From: UMGS1002 sp050946195
GTDB taxonomy: Bacteria > Bacillota > Clostridia > Oscillospirales > CAG-272
DNA: 24,068 bases
Assembly (NCBI GenBank): GCA_050946195.1
Contig: JBMNUI010000029.1
Location: 1-24,068 of the forward strand
Direction of reading: 5' to 3'
The notes beneath the pieces are model-generated. The model worked only from the letters and a program-made list of their open reading frames with translations, was not told the origin of the DNA and did no database searches. This document shows, piece after piece, positions 14,184 to 22,345 of the stretch. Positions within the stretch are counted from its first letter, which is position 1, and each line of letters starts with the position of its first letter. The position numbers were made by a program, and so were the translations under genes.

Positions 14184-15691
14184 TGTTGTGACCCTTGTTG
14201 TTTGTTTTCGCCCGCGCGGATGCGGTCTCTGCTGAAGGCCGGCCGTGTCCGCATTTTTCGCCACGACGAGCGCCAGAGGAGGTCCTTAAGCCCTTGAGGA
14301 GAGGGGCCGAGCAGCGATATGGTGCAGTCCACGCCGAAGGATTTGAGGCTGAATATCATGATGAAGAGGGCCGAGATGCCGAGCATAAACCCGAAAAGGC
14401 CGCCGAGGTATCCCAAAAAGAGCAGCACAAACCGGGCGTAGAAGACAATGCCGCGCAGCCGCGGGACCATAAGCCCGCAGACCCCCGACAGGGCGACGGC
14501 AATCAGCACCGGGGCGCTGACCAGCCTGGCGTCAACCGCCGCCTGACCGATAATCAGCCCCCCGACGATAGCCAGCGCGTGCCCGAGGCTCTGGGGCATT
14601 CTGACACCGGTTTCCTTGAGGATTTCAAATATTACTATCACCGCCACGCATTCAAGCAGCGAGGAGAGAGGCACGCCGCCCCGTGCCTGCGCCACCGAGA
14701 GCGCGAACATTGTCGGTAGCAGCTCCTCATGAAAGCCGACAAGCGAGAGATAGAGCGCCGGGATGCTGATGGCCAGAAAAAAGCATAAAAACCGCAGGAT
14801 TCTGCCGATTGAGGAGACAAGGTAGTTGAGGTAATAGTCCTCATCTGACTGAAAATTTTCGACGAAGAGATAGGGAATGGTAAGCACCGCCGGGGTACCG
14901 TCTACCATTACGGCAATCCGGCCCTCGAGCAGCCTTGCCGCCACAATGTCGGGCCGTTCGGTAACCCCGGTGGTCTTGAAGGGAGAGCAGGGGTGGTCGC
15001 GTATCAGCTCGCTGAGGTAATTTACGTCAAGCACGCCGTCGATGTCGATTTTGCTCAGCCGCGCTTTGAGCTCGGCCAGCATATTTAGGTCGACCAGCGA
15101 TTCAAGGTAGCAGATAAAGAGTTTTGTGTCGGTACGCCGGCCTATGCGCTGTGCCTCGATGCACAGATCGGGGGTCTGGAGCTTGCGGCGGAGCAGCGCG
15201 GTGTTATATAATATAGCTTCTTTGAATCCCTCCCGGGGGCCTTGAAGTATCCGCTCGTCCTCGGGCTCGCTGATTCCCCGCGTGTCAAACCCTTTGGTAT
15301 CTATAATCAATACCGTGCTGTAGCCGTCGACGAACAGCGCGGTGTCGCCGTACTCGATTCCCCTCAATATGTCGGTCATGCTGCTGGTCTGTTTCACCTC
15401 ACCTGCAAACAAGACTTTCTTTTCAATGTAGTCTATCAGCGAGGCAGGCGGTATGACGATTTTGGAGTGCTGCAGCGGGAAGACGATAGAATCGTTTAAA
15501 AGCTGTGAGTCTACCATTCCGTCAAAGTAGAAAAGGCAGCAGTCGACCCCGGTGCCGAGTCCGGTGTTCATCCGGACCTGCCGCACGCGCAGCATGCTGT
15601 CTTTTTTGAATATATTTTTGATAAAATCAATGTTGGTCTGCAGGTTGTCGCTGATAATGGTATTCTCGTAATCGGTGTTTTGCTTGTCCAC
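14180..15691 (-). CDS. gerA: GerA-type spore germination receptor subunit
   Basis: A 503-residue GerA-family protein, the A subunit of the nutrient germinant receptor. An N-terminal soluble part (~1-280) is followed by a membrane part (~290-460) with five or six segments. The conserved EILKETGVRMP, AIVGGLIIGQAAVDARLVS and VPLSSLLE stretches match the family's E-x-REAGVRxP, VGxLxIGQAAV and LLE motifs. The start is a GTG at 15689-15691 with GAGG a few bases upstream. The order gerA-gerC-gerB, with overlap or a tiny gap between genes, resembles clostridial gerK clusters. The germinant cannot be predicted. Confidence 0.88.
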   Translation of the reverse strand: MDKQNTDYENTIISDNLQTNIDFIKNIFKKDSMLRVRQVRMNTGLGTGVDCCLFYFDGMVDSQLLNDSIVFPLQHSKIVIPPASLIDYIEKKVLFAGEVKQTSSMTDILRGIEYGDTALFVDGYSTVLIIDTKGFDTRGISEPEDERILQGPREGFKEAILYNTALLRRKLQTPDLCIEAQRIGRRTDTKLFICYLESLVDLNMLAELKARLSKIDIDGVLDVNYLSELIRDHPCSPFKTTGVTERPDIVAARLLEGRIAVMVDGTPAVLTIPYLFVENFQSDEDYYLNYLVSSIGRILRFLCFFLAISIPALYLSLVGFHEELLPTMFALSVAQARGGVPLSSLLECVAVIVIFEILKETGVRMPQSLGHALAIVGGLIIGQAAVDARLVSAPVLIAVALSGVCGLMVPRLRGIVFYARFVLLFLGYLGGLFGFMLGISALFIMIFSLKSFGVDCTISLLGPSPQGLKDLLWRSSWRKMRTRPAFSRDRIRAGENKQQGSQQ

Positions 15692-15783
15692 AACGGCCTC
15701 ACATATTAATTTATAATTGTATTATATTTGTTATTTTATCTTGGTTTGTAAGGCGTTATTCTTATAAATACGGGGCAGAAATA

Positions 15784-15807
15784 AAAAACCGCCGTGGGGC
15801 GGTTTTT
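15784..15807. terminator. Bidirectional hairpin terminator
   Basis: AAAAACCGCC (15784-15793) and GGCGGTTTTT (15798-15807) form a 10-bp stem with a GTGG loop. Each strand has a T run at its 3' side. It lies upstream of the gerA start. It would stop read-through into the ger operon from the right, or into the tautomerase region from the left. Confidence 0.7.
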
Positions 15808-15834
15808 ACTTTGCTAAACTTTTTCTTTTATGTT

Positions 15835-15860
15835 CATTTCTTTGTGCGCACAAAGAAATG
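15835..15860. repeat. Perfect 26-bp palindrome
   Basis: CATTTCTTTGTGC is followed at once by its exact reverse complement GCACAAAGAAATG. A third copy of AAAGAAATG begins a few bases later. It sits in the 414-base gene-free stretch between gerA and the tautomerase gene, which holds also the terminator just to its left, a GCCGCTGCGCGGCGG palindrome further on (~15919-15934), and the promoter near 16042. It looks like a dispersed intergenic repeat, but there is no second full copy in this window. Confidence 0.6.
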
Positions 15861-16041
15861 AGCCAAAGAAATGCGCTCGGGGGGAAGCTAAGATTTCCGC
15901 CCTGAGCCCCCCTTCTCTGTGCCGCTGCGCGGCGGTTTGATCATGAAAGGCTCGCCATAACATATACGGCTTACCCAAGCAGAGTGGTGTCGAAGGGGGT
16001 GTCATACTTAGACCTTATTTTCAAGCTTGAGGATTTATTGG

Positions 16042-16097
16042 TTGTCCTCTGCTAATAAATATGGTATAATAAAACATCCGATATAATAGCAAAGGAG
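16042..16097 (+). promoter_or_regulatory. Promoter and ribosome binding site of the tautomerase gene
   Basis: TTGTCC (16042-16047) and TATAAT (16065-16070) stand 17 bases apart; AAAGGAG (16091-16097) lies eight bases before the ATG. Confidence 0.65.
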
Positions 16098-16105
16098 ACT
16101 TTAAC

Positions 16106-16342
16106 ATGCCCCACATCGTTGTCAAATTAATAAGCGGTCCGTCGGAGGAGCAGCTAAAGAAGGCCGCCGAGCAGATTGCCGATGTTGTCGAGAAGACTCT
16201 CGGTAAGCCAAAAAAGTACACCTCGGTCTCGGTTGAGGAGTATTCCTTCGACGAGTGGCCCAAAGTGTACGAAGAAGATATTAAAGATAAGCCGAACGTC
16301 ATTTTGAAGCCGAAATACACCAACCCGAAAACCTTTACCTGA
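16106..16342 (+). CDS. Small tautomerase (4-oxalocrotonate tautomerase superfamily, PptA-like)
   Basis: A 78-residue cytoplasmic protein beginning MPHIVVKL, so that removal of the initiator Met would expose the catalytic N-terminal proline of this superfamily. The body resembles E. coli PptA, including the E..SFDEWPKVYEEDI stretch that matches QPESWQAIWDAEI, and the length (78 versus 77) fits. Its physiological substrate is not known. A single gene with its own promoter, an AAAGGAG site eight bases before the ATG and a terminator just after. Confidence 0.85.
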   Translation: MPHIVVKLISGPSEEQLKKAAEQIADVVEKTLGKPKKYTSVSVEEYSFDEWPKVYEEDIKDKPNVILKPKYTNPKTFT

Positions 16343-16363
16343 AACCTGTCCGGTTAGATAAAA

Positions 16364-16391
16364 GCGCCCCGCGATTGCCGCGGGGCGTTTT
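16364..16391 (+). terminator. Terminator of the tautomerase gene
   Basis: CGCCCCGCG (16365-16373) and CGCGGGGCG (16379-16387) make a 9-bp stem with a five-base loop, followed by TTTTG. Between here and the Ku gene (about 200 bases) I see no other element I can support. Confidence 0.8.
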
Positions 16392-16592
16392 GCGTGGTGA
16401 CATAATGCTGTAAACCGGCTCAAAAAAACGGCGCGTCAAATGCTCAATAAGCCGTCCCGGGTATATATGCCGCCGGGTTTGAAAAAACTAAATCATAAAT
16501 CAATAAAACAGCGCCGGGTTCCGCGCATTTTCGTCAGATAGTGATGTTTACCGCAAAAGCGAGGAACGCCGCGCCGGACAGGAGTTTTTGGT

Positions 16593-17366
16593 ATGATTTC
16601 GCACAAATCTGTTATTACCTTCGGCATGGTCGCAATCCCCATAGCCATGTATACCGCCACCACCGACAACGACATACATTTCAACCAGCTTCACAAGGAT
16701 GACCACAGCCGCATCAGGTACAAAAAAACCTGTGCCCATTGCGGGAAGGAGATAAAAAACGAGGACATTGTGAGAGGTTTTGAATACGACAAGGGAAAAT
16801 ATGTGGTCATCACCGACGAGGAGATTGAAAAGATAAAGACCGAAAAGGAAAAATCCATACAAATCCTGCACTTTGCAAAGCTCAACCAGATATCCCCGGT
16901 CTACTACGACAAAACCTATCAGGCTCTGCCCGAGGCCGGGGGAGAGAAGGCCTTTGAACTGCTCCGTTCGGCGCTCATGGCCGAGCAGAAAATCGCCATA
17001 GGCCGGGCGGTGCTGGGGACAAAAGACACGCTCATGGCGATAATCCCGCGGGAGGAGGGCATCCTCATCTCGACCATGTTTTATGCCGATGATATAAAAG
17101 ACCTCCCCAAGCAATACAACAGGCCCGAGGTGTCCGAGGAGGAGCTGAAGATGGCACGCATGCTGATAGGTGCAATGGACACCCCCTTCGACCCGTCAAA
17201 ATACAAGGACGAGTATCAGGAAAAGCTGCGCGGGCTGATAGAGGCCAAGATAGCCGGCCGCGAGATAGTGGCCGCCGAGTCCGAAGGCCCGGCAAAGGTG
17301 GTTGACCTCATGGAAGCGCTTAAGGCAAGCGTCGAGAAGGCCCAGAAGGAGAAGGTAACCGCATAA
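16593..17366 (+). CDS. ku: Ku DNA-end-binding protein
   Basis: A 257-residue bacterial Ku homologue, which as a homodimer threads onto DNA double-strand breaks and recruits LigD for non-homologous end joining. The N-terminus (ISHKSVITFGMVAIPIAMYTAT) is typical, followed by HFNQLHKDDHSRIRYKKTCAHCGKEI, which is the standard segment of bacterial Ku including the CxxC-type pair. The C-terminal tail is charged, as in Ku proteins that recruit LigD. CAGGAG precedes the ATG at 16593. It abuts the LigD gene (TAAATG), so the two are translationally linked. Confidence 0.95.
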   Translation: MISHKSVITFGMVAIPIAMYTATTDNDIHFNQLHKDDHSRIRYKKTCAHCGKEIKNEDIVRGFEYDKGKYVVITDEEIEKIKTEKEKSIQILHFAKLNQISPVYYDKTYQALPEAGGEKAFELLRSALMAEQKIAIGRAVLGTKDTLMAIIPREEGILISTMFYADDIKDLPKQYNRPEVSEEELKMARMLIGAMDTPFDPSKYKDEYQEKLRGLIEAKIAGREIVAAESEGPAKVVDLMEALKASVEKAQKEKVTA

Positions 17367-19799
17367 ATGCCTGACAGACTCAAGGAGTACGCCAGAAAAA
17401 GAAATTTTGACAACACCCCCGAGCCTCGAGCGAGTGAAGCCGGGGGGCGGGATACTTTGGCCTTTGTGGTCCAGCACCACATGGCAAGGACCGAGCATTA
17501 CGACCTTCGCCTTGAATGGAACGGGGCTTTTTTGAGCTGGGCGGTCTCCAAGGGGCCGTCATACAACCCGCGCGACCGGCGGCTGGCCATAATGGTCGAG
17601 GACCACCCGCTTGAATACCGGAATTTTGAGGGGACCATTCCAAAGGGGGAGTATGGCGGCGGCGTGGTCATGATATGGGACGAGGGCTACTGGGAACCTG
17701 CCACAGATGTTGAGGCCGGCCTTGATGCCGGGTCGCTCAAGTTCGTGCTCAGAGGCAGGCGCCTTACGGGCAAATGGGCGCTGGTGCGGATGAAAACGGC
17801 CGGCGGGAAAAAAGACAACTGGCTGCTGCTCAAGGAGCGCGACGAATACGCAAAGGACGAGCCCGGGATAGAAAAATACACCACAAGCATCCGCACCGGG
17901 CGGACTATGGACGAGATCGAGCGCGGCGAGGACGAAAAAATCATCAGAAACCCTTTTGAGAGCGCCGATGTGCAGCTTGCAAAGCTGGTGTCAAAGCCTC
18001 CGGAGGGCGAGGACTGGCTTTATGAGCTGAAATACGACGGGTACAGGATTTTAGCCTTTGCAGAGGGCGGCGGAGTGAAGCTGCTCAGCCGCGGCAAGGC
18101 CGACTACACAAGCCGTTTTGCCCCGGTCGCCGAGTCTATTCGCGACTGGGCGGCCGGCCGGGCCTTTGTGCTTGACGGCGAGATGACGGTTATTGATAAG
18201 AAAGGAAAAAGCAATTTCGGGGCGCTGCAGGGCTACATGAAAAACCCCGTTGTAAGAAGCCTGACCTACATCGTCTTTGACCTTTTGGCGCTTGACGGCA
18301 AAGACCTAAGAGGGCAGCCGCTCATCAGAAGAAAGGAGCTGCTCGAGGAGTTGATGAAAGACGCCCCGCCGAATCTCTACTACAGCCGGCATGTCAGGGG
18401 AAACGGGGCAGAGAGCTTCCGGGCGGCCTGCGAACTCGGTATGGAGGGAATTGTCGGCAAAAGGGCCGATTCAGTTTACAGCGGCAACAGAAATGGCGAC
18501 TGGATAAAGCTTAAATGCGGAGTACATCAGGAATTTGTCATCGGGGGATATACTCAGTCGGCCAAAAACCCGGGAGGTGTCAGCTCGCTTTTGCTGGGTG
18601 CCTATGAGGGCGACAAGCTCATATATGTAGGCCGGGCGGGCAGCGGTATTTCGGCCTCCGACGAAAAAGAACTGCTGGGAAAGTTTGGTCCCCTGATAAT
18701 ATCCGAACCAAAGTTTGACAACCCGCCGAAGTCCCGGCAGGGCGAAAAAATTATATGGACTGACCCCGAGCTCGTCGCCGAAATCAGGTTTGCCGAGTGG
18801 ACGAGCGACCGGCGGCTGCGACAGGCAAGCTACAAGGGTCTGAGAAACACAAATCCCCAAGATATAAAACTGGAGAATAACAGCACGGGCATGATAGATG
18901 AGCAGCCTGAGGCTGAGGCAGGAGAGAAGATGAACACAGAAGAGAACAGCATAACTATAGAAGGAATAAAAATCACAAATCCCGACAGGGTGATATATGA
19001 GGATTCGGGTATCACCAAAGCCGATGTGGTTTACTATTATGCAGCGGTGGCCGAACGAATGCTGCCCTATGTCGGGGGCCGGATTCTGAGCATCGTGCGC
19101 TGCCCCAAGGGGACGGGCGAGACCTGCTTCTACAAAAAGCACCCCGGCCCCGGCAGCCGGGGAATTGTCACGATAACCGTCGCGGGCGAGGGTGAGGACG
19201 ATGAGTATTTTTATATTGAAGACAAATCCGGGCTGATTTACGAGGCGCAGATGGGCACGCTGGAGTTTCACATCTGGGGCAGCCGCGCCGGGGATTTGGA
19301 GCGGCCGGATATGATGGTTTTTGACCTTGACCCCGACGCCGGGCTCGGTCTTGATGCCGTGCGGCAGGGTGTTCGTGACATTCGCGAGATACTCGGCGAG
19401 CTCTCGCTTGTGTCATTTCTCAAGACCAGCGGCGGCAAGGGATATCATGTGGTGGTACCGCTGAAGCCGAGCGCCGACTGGGAGGCCGTGGGGGACTTCT
19501 CGCGGCGGGTCGCCGAGGTGTTGGAGCAGAAATGGCCCGACCGCTACACCTCAAACACCCGCAAAGCAAAGCGCAAAGGCCGGATTTTCATCGACTGGTT
19601 GCGCAACGGCCGGGGGGCGACAAGCATTGCGCCCTATTCGCTGCGGGCAAGGTCGGGCGCCCGGGTGTCGATGCCGATTGGCTGGGACGAACTTGACAGC
19701 GTGTCGCCCGACCAAATCGACATGAAGCAAGCGCTTGAGAGAGTTACCCGGCCCGACCCGTGGGGTGGTTTTTTTGAGTGCGGGCAGCAAATAAAATGA
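17367..19799 (+). CDS. ligD: Multifunctional NHEJ DNA ligase LigD (PE-LIG-POL)
   Basis: An 810-residue ATP-dependent ligase carrying all three NHEJ domains in the order phosphoesterase, ligase, polymerase. The 3'-phosphoesterase occupies ~1-165 (HHMARTEHYDLRLEW, then HPLEYRNFEGTIPKGEYGGG, both with expected His residues). The ligase domain runs ~195-510, with K222 as the adenylated lysine in ELKYDGYR. The polymerase/primase domain runs from ~530 to the end, with the metal Asp pair D653 and D655 (FDLDPD), SGGKGYHVVVPL and D743. Mycobacterial LigD has the order POL-PE-LIG; this order is the Pseudomonas type. The ligase-polymerase linker (~510-530) is rich in Glu. The start is exactly after the Ku stop, with AAGGAGAAGG upstream. 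Confidence 0.95.
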   Translation: MPDRLKEYARKRNFDNTPEPRASEAGGRDTLAFVVQHHMARTEHYDLRLEWNGAFLSWAVSKGPSYNPRDRRLAIMVEDHPLEYRNFEGTIPKGEYGGGVVMIWDEGYWEPATDVEAGLDAGSLKFVLRGRRLTGKWALVRMKTAGGKKDNWLLLKERDEYAKDEPGIEKYTTSIRTGRTMDEIERGEDEKIIRNPFESADVQLAKLVSKPPEGEDWLYELKYDGYRILAFAEGGGVKLLSRGKADYTSRFAPVAESIRDWAAGRAFVLDGEMTVIDKKGKSNFGALQGYMKNPVVRSLTYIVFDLLALDGKDLRGQPLIRRKELLEELMKDAPPNLYYSRHVRGNGAESFRAACELGMEGIVGKRADSVYSGNRNGDWIKLKCGVHQEFVIGGYTQSAKNPGGVSSLLLGAYEGDKLIYVGRAGSGISASDEKELLGKFGPLIISEPKFDNPPKSRQGEKIIWTDPELVAEIRFAEWTSDRRLRQASYKGLRNTNPQDIKLENNSTGMIDEQPEAEAGEKMNTEENSITIEGIKITNPDRVIYEDSGITKADVVYYYAAVAERMLPYVGGRILSIVRCPKGTGETCFYKKHPGPGSRGIVTITVAGEGEDDEYFYIEDKSGLIYEAQMGTLEFHIWGSRAGDLERPDMMVFDLDPDAGLGLDAVRQGVRDIREILGELSLVSFLKTSGGKGYHVVVPLKPSADWEAVGDFSRRVAEVLEQKWPDRYTSNTRKAKRKGRIFIDWLRNGRGATSIAPYSLRARSGARVSMPIGWDELDSVSPDQIDMKQALERVTRPDPWGGFFECGQQIK

Positions 19800-19819
19800 G
19801 CGGGAGGTTGCTGCCCGCA
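19779..19819 (+). repeat. 11-bp inverted repeat spanning the ligD stop codon
   Basis: TGCGGGCAGCA (19779-19789, last codons of ligD) and TGCTGCCCGCA (19809-19819) are perfect complements around a 19-base loop that contains the TGA. No T run follows, so it would be an atypical terminator or an mRNA-stabilising hairpin. Confidence 0.5.
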
Positions 19820-19901
19820 TACCGGCGTATTTGCGGCGGGGGAGATTTTTTTGGGTTTTAAACAGATTTCCAGCCAATCTGATTCATATTATTATGAATT
19901 C

Positions 19902-19930
19902 TTGACATTAACCAACCTGAATGATATAAT
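19902..19930 (+). promoter_or_regulatory. Sigma-A-type promoter of the LRR lipoprotein operon
   Basis: TTGACA (19902-19907) and TATAAT (19925-19930), both perfect, are 17 bases apart. The start codon of the first lipoprotein lies 67 bases downstream. Confidence 0.85.
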
Positions 19931-19997
19931 TATTATATTGTGATTGCTTAAATTTTGGCGTAATTAACCGGTGCACACCGGCAAAGGACGGTTTTTT

Positions 19998-21266
19998 ATG
20001 AAGCAAAGAATTTTGTGGATTATACTTACGGGGCTATTGATATGCTCCGCATTGATTCTCGGCTCGTGCGGCGTTTTTAGCGACAATACCGAATATGCCG
20101 TGATTTCGACTCAGAATACCACACCTGACGGTTACATATACGATCTTTACGAGAACAGGACCGTCTCTGTCACCGGGTATACCGGGAACGAGGTGGTTAT
20201 TGACGTCCCCCAGATGCTCGACGGCTATATGGTGGTGGATATCGGGCCGGGCGCCTTTCGGGGGAACACCAAAATTATTTATGTCAAGGTCGGCGGCAGC
20301 GTCAGGAGAATCATGAACGACGCTTTTGCGGAATGTGAAAAGCTGCTGCGGGTGGACATCGGCGGGTCTGTTGTGAGCGTCGGCGACTCGGCTTTTTTCG
20401 GTTGCCCGAACCTGTGCGAGGTCAACCTGTCCGAGGGGATAACCGAAATAGGGACAAGTGCTTTTATGAACTGCTACACGCTTTCGTTAATTAACTTTCC
20501 CTCGTCGCTGCGCGTGATAGGCGATGAGGCCTTTGCCTACTGCAAGAACCTGACCGAAGTGGTTCTGCCCGATAAGTTACAGACACTCGGCGAGGGGGCA
20601 TTTACGAACTGCTATTCGCTCAGCAAGATTGAGTTCGGCGGACTGACCCATATCCCCGAGCGTGCCTTTGAGAAGTGCGTGTCGCTGGTCAGAATTGATA
20701 TCGGAAATAAGGTTGAGTCAATAGGCATCCGGGCGTTCTGTCATTGTTTTAACCTAAGTGACGTGACAATCTCAAAAAAGGTGAAGTCAATCGGGTACTC
20801 CGCCTTTGAAAACAGCCTGTGGCTGGTCGAGCAGAAGGATGAATTCGTCATTGTCGGTGACGGGATTTTGCTCTTGTACGCAGGCGAGAGCACCAAGGTG
20901 ACAATCCCGAATGAGGTCAAATTTCTCGGCGATGCTTTCTCGGAAAATACCACAATTCAAAGCGTCACAATTGACGGAAATGTTACGGTAATCGGGGAAT
21001 ACGCCTTTTCCGGCTGCACCGAGCTGAGGAATGTCGTCATCGGCAACAAGGTGACGAGAATCGAACCCAAGGCTTTTTACAGCTGTACCTCGCTTGTATC
21101 GGTTTCGCTGGGCAGGGGACTTAAATCGGTTGGGGAGGAAGCTTTCGGCAACTGCTGGAAGCTGAGCAGCGTCACCTATGCCGGGTCGGCAAAGGACTGG
21201 AAAAAGATTGTCTTTGAGGACGGCAACAGGATGCTGACCGGGTCTACAATCGCTTATAATAAATGA
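19998..21266 (+). CDS. BspA-type leucine-rich-repeat lipoprotein (LRR_5), first paralogue
   Basis: A 422-residue lipoprotein. The signal peptide MKQRILWIILTGLLICSALILGSC ends in a lipobox with Cys24. After a short linker the protein consists of about ten LRR_5 repeats of ~23 residues with the IG..AF..C..L..V.. pattern, starting near residue 80. A degenerate unit (~ residues 280-320, ending FLGDAF) interrupts the array. Such proteins are surface-exposed binding modules in gut and environmental Firmicutes. I chose the ATG at 19998 over an upstream in-frame GTG at 19971 because only it starts at the signal peptide and it has AAAGGA nine bases upstream. The next gene begins at the stop. Confidence 0.85.
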   Translation: MKQRILWIILTGLLICSALILGSCGVFSDNTEYAVISTQNTTPDGYIYDLYENRTVSVTGYTGNEVVIDVPQMLDGYMVVDIGPGAFRGNTKIIYVKVGGSVRRIMNDAFAECEKLLRVDIGGSVVSVGDSAFFGCPNLCEVNLSEGITEIGTSAFMNCYTLSLINFPSSLRVIGDEAFAYCKNLTEVVLPDKLQTLGEGAFTNCYSLSKIEFGGLTHIPERAFEKCVSLVRIDIGNKVESIGIRAFCHCFNLSDVTISKKVKSIGYSAFENSLWLVEQKDEFVIVGDGILLLYAGESTKVTIPNEVKFLGDAFSENTTIQSVTIDGNVTVIGEYAFSGCTELRNVVIGNKVTRIEPKAFYSCTSLVSVSLGRGLKSVGEEAFGNCWKLSSVTYAGSAKDWKKIVFEDGNRMLTGSTIAYNK

Positions 21267-21301
21267 GAAAATTAAGCCCACTGGGCGACATGGGGTTTGA
21301 T

Positions 21302-22345
21302 ATGAACAAAAAACTATTATCAAGGTCTGCTGCATTCCTGCTTCTTCTCGCTCTGGTGCTGCCTTTTATGGCCGCCGGCTGCATGAAATCCTCCGGGAGC
21401 GGTTCGTTTGAGCTGCCGACGCGGAAGCTGGTCGAGTCGGCCGAACCGCAGACCTTCGGCAATTATACCTATCTGCCGTATGACGACGGAACTCTCATGC
21501 TGACCTCCTACGACGGCAGCGAGAGCAGCATTGTCATTCCCAGAACGATAGACGGTAAAAATGTTGTCGCAATTGATACCGCTATGTTTGCCGGCAACGA
21601 GACGCTGCAGAGCGTGGAAATAGGCGGCAACATCGAGTACATCGGCGACTATGCCTTTTTCGACTGCTCGGCACTCACCGATGTTAAGATTGGCAAGAAT
21701 GTCTGGAGTATCGGCACCGGGGCCTTTGACTACACACCCTGGCTTGACGCCATATCCGACGATTTTGTAATTGTCGGCGACGGGGTGCTTATCAAATACA
21801 AGGGGCAGGACAAATATGTAAAGGTCCCCGACAGCGTAAAACACCTGTCAAGCGCATTTCTGCAAAATTTTGAAGTCCTGTATATCGAACTTGGCGACAA
21901 TGTGCTGACAATCGGCAACTGCGCCTTTGCGGGCTGCGAGGAGCTGCGGCAGGTTAAAATAGGGAAGAATGTCCGCATGATCGGCGAGGCGGCATTTGAG
22001 TCCTGCAGCGCTCTCTGCTCGGTCAGCATCCCCGATAAGGTCGAGCGTATAGGGGCATACGCCTTTTCCTATTGTTATAATCTCATGACGGTATGCATCG
22101 GAAACTCAGCCAGGGAAATCGGCGAGTATGCCTTTAATATGTGTGTCGAAATGCGGAGCGTTGTGTTGCCCGCCTCGCTTGTCAGCATCGATGAATATGC
22201 CTTTTTCAACTGTATCTCGCTTGTTGCTGTCTTCTACGGCGGCAGCGAGGAGCAGTATGCAGCGATAAATCTGCCTGATTCAAATTACATAATAAAAGAC
22301 GCGTTTAAGATCTACGGAGTATCGGGAGGTGGCCATGAAGAATAA
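21302..22345 (+). CDS. BspA-type leucine-rich-repeat lipoprotein (LRR_5), second paralogue
   Basis: A 347-residue lipoprotein with the signal peptide MNKKLLSRSAAFLLLLALVLPFMAAGC (Cys27 in the lipobox) and about seven LRR_5 repeats with the same IG..AF..C pattern. It is clearly a paralogue of the preceding gene: both contain the unusual unit FVIVGDG(I/V)L...Y.G... followed by a PDSVKHL-like stretch. In-frame ATGs at 21263 (overlapping the previous stop) and 21290 would add residues in front of the signal peptide; the ATG at 21302 is the best start, although its ribosome binding site is weak. Its 3' end overlaps the next gene by 11 bases. Confidence 0.85.
   Translation: MNKKLLSRSAAFLLLLALVLPFMAAGCMKSSGSGSFELPTRKLVESAEPQTFGNYTYLPYDDGTLMLTSYDGSESSIVIPRTIDGKNVVAIDTAMFAGNETLQSVEIGGNIEYIGDYAFFDCSALTDVKIGKNVWSIGTGAFDYTPWLDAISDDFVIVGDGVLIKYKGQDKYVKVPDSVKHLSSAFLQNFEVLYIELGDNVLTIGNCAFAGCEELRQVKIGKNVRMIGEAAFESCSALCSVSIPDKVERIGAYAFSYCYNLMTVCIGNSAREIGEYAFNMCVEMRSVVLPASLVSIDEYAFFNCISLVAVFYGGSEEQYAAINLPDSNYIIKDAFKIYGVSGGGHEE

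Noticed and set aside
18471..19271. Open frame of 266 codons on the minus strand
   Set aside because: Lies wholly inside ligD in antisense; composition is that of a shadow of GC-rich coding DNA, and the ligD domains on the other strand are unmistakable.
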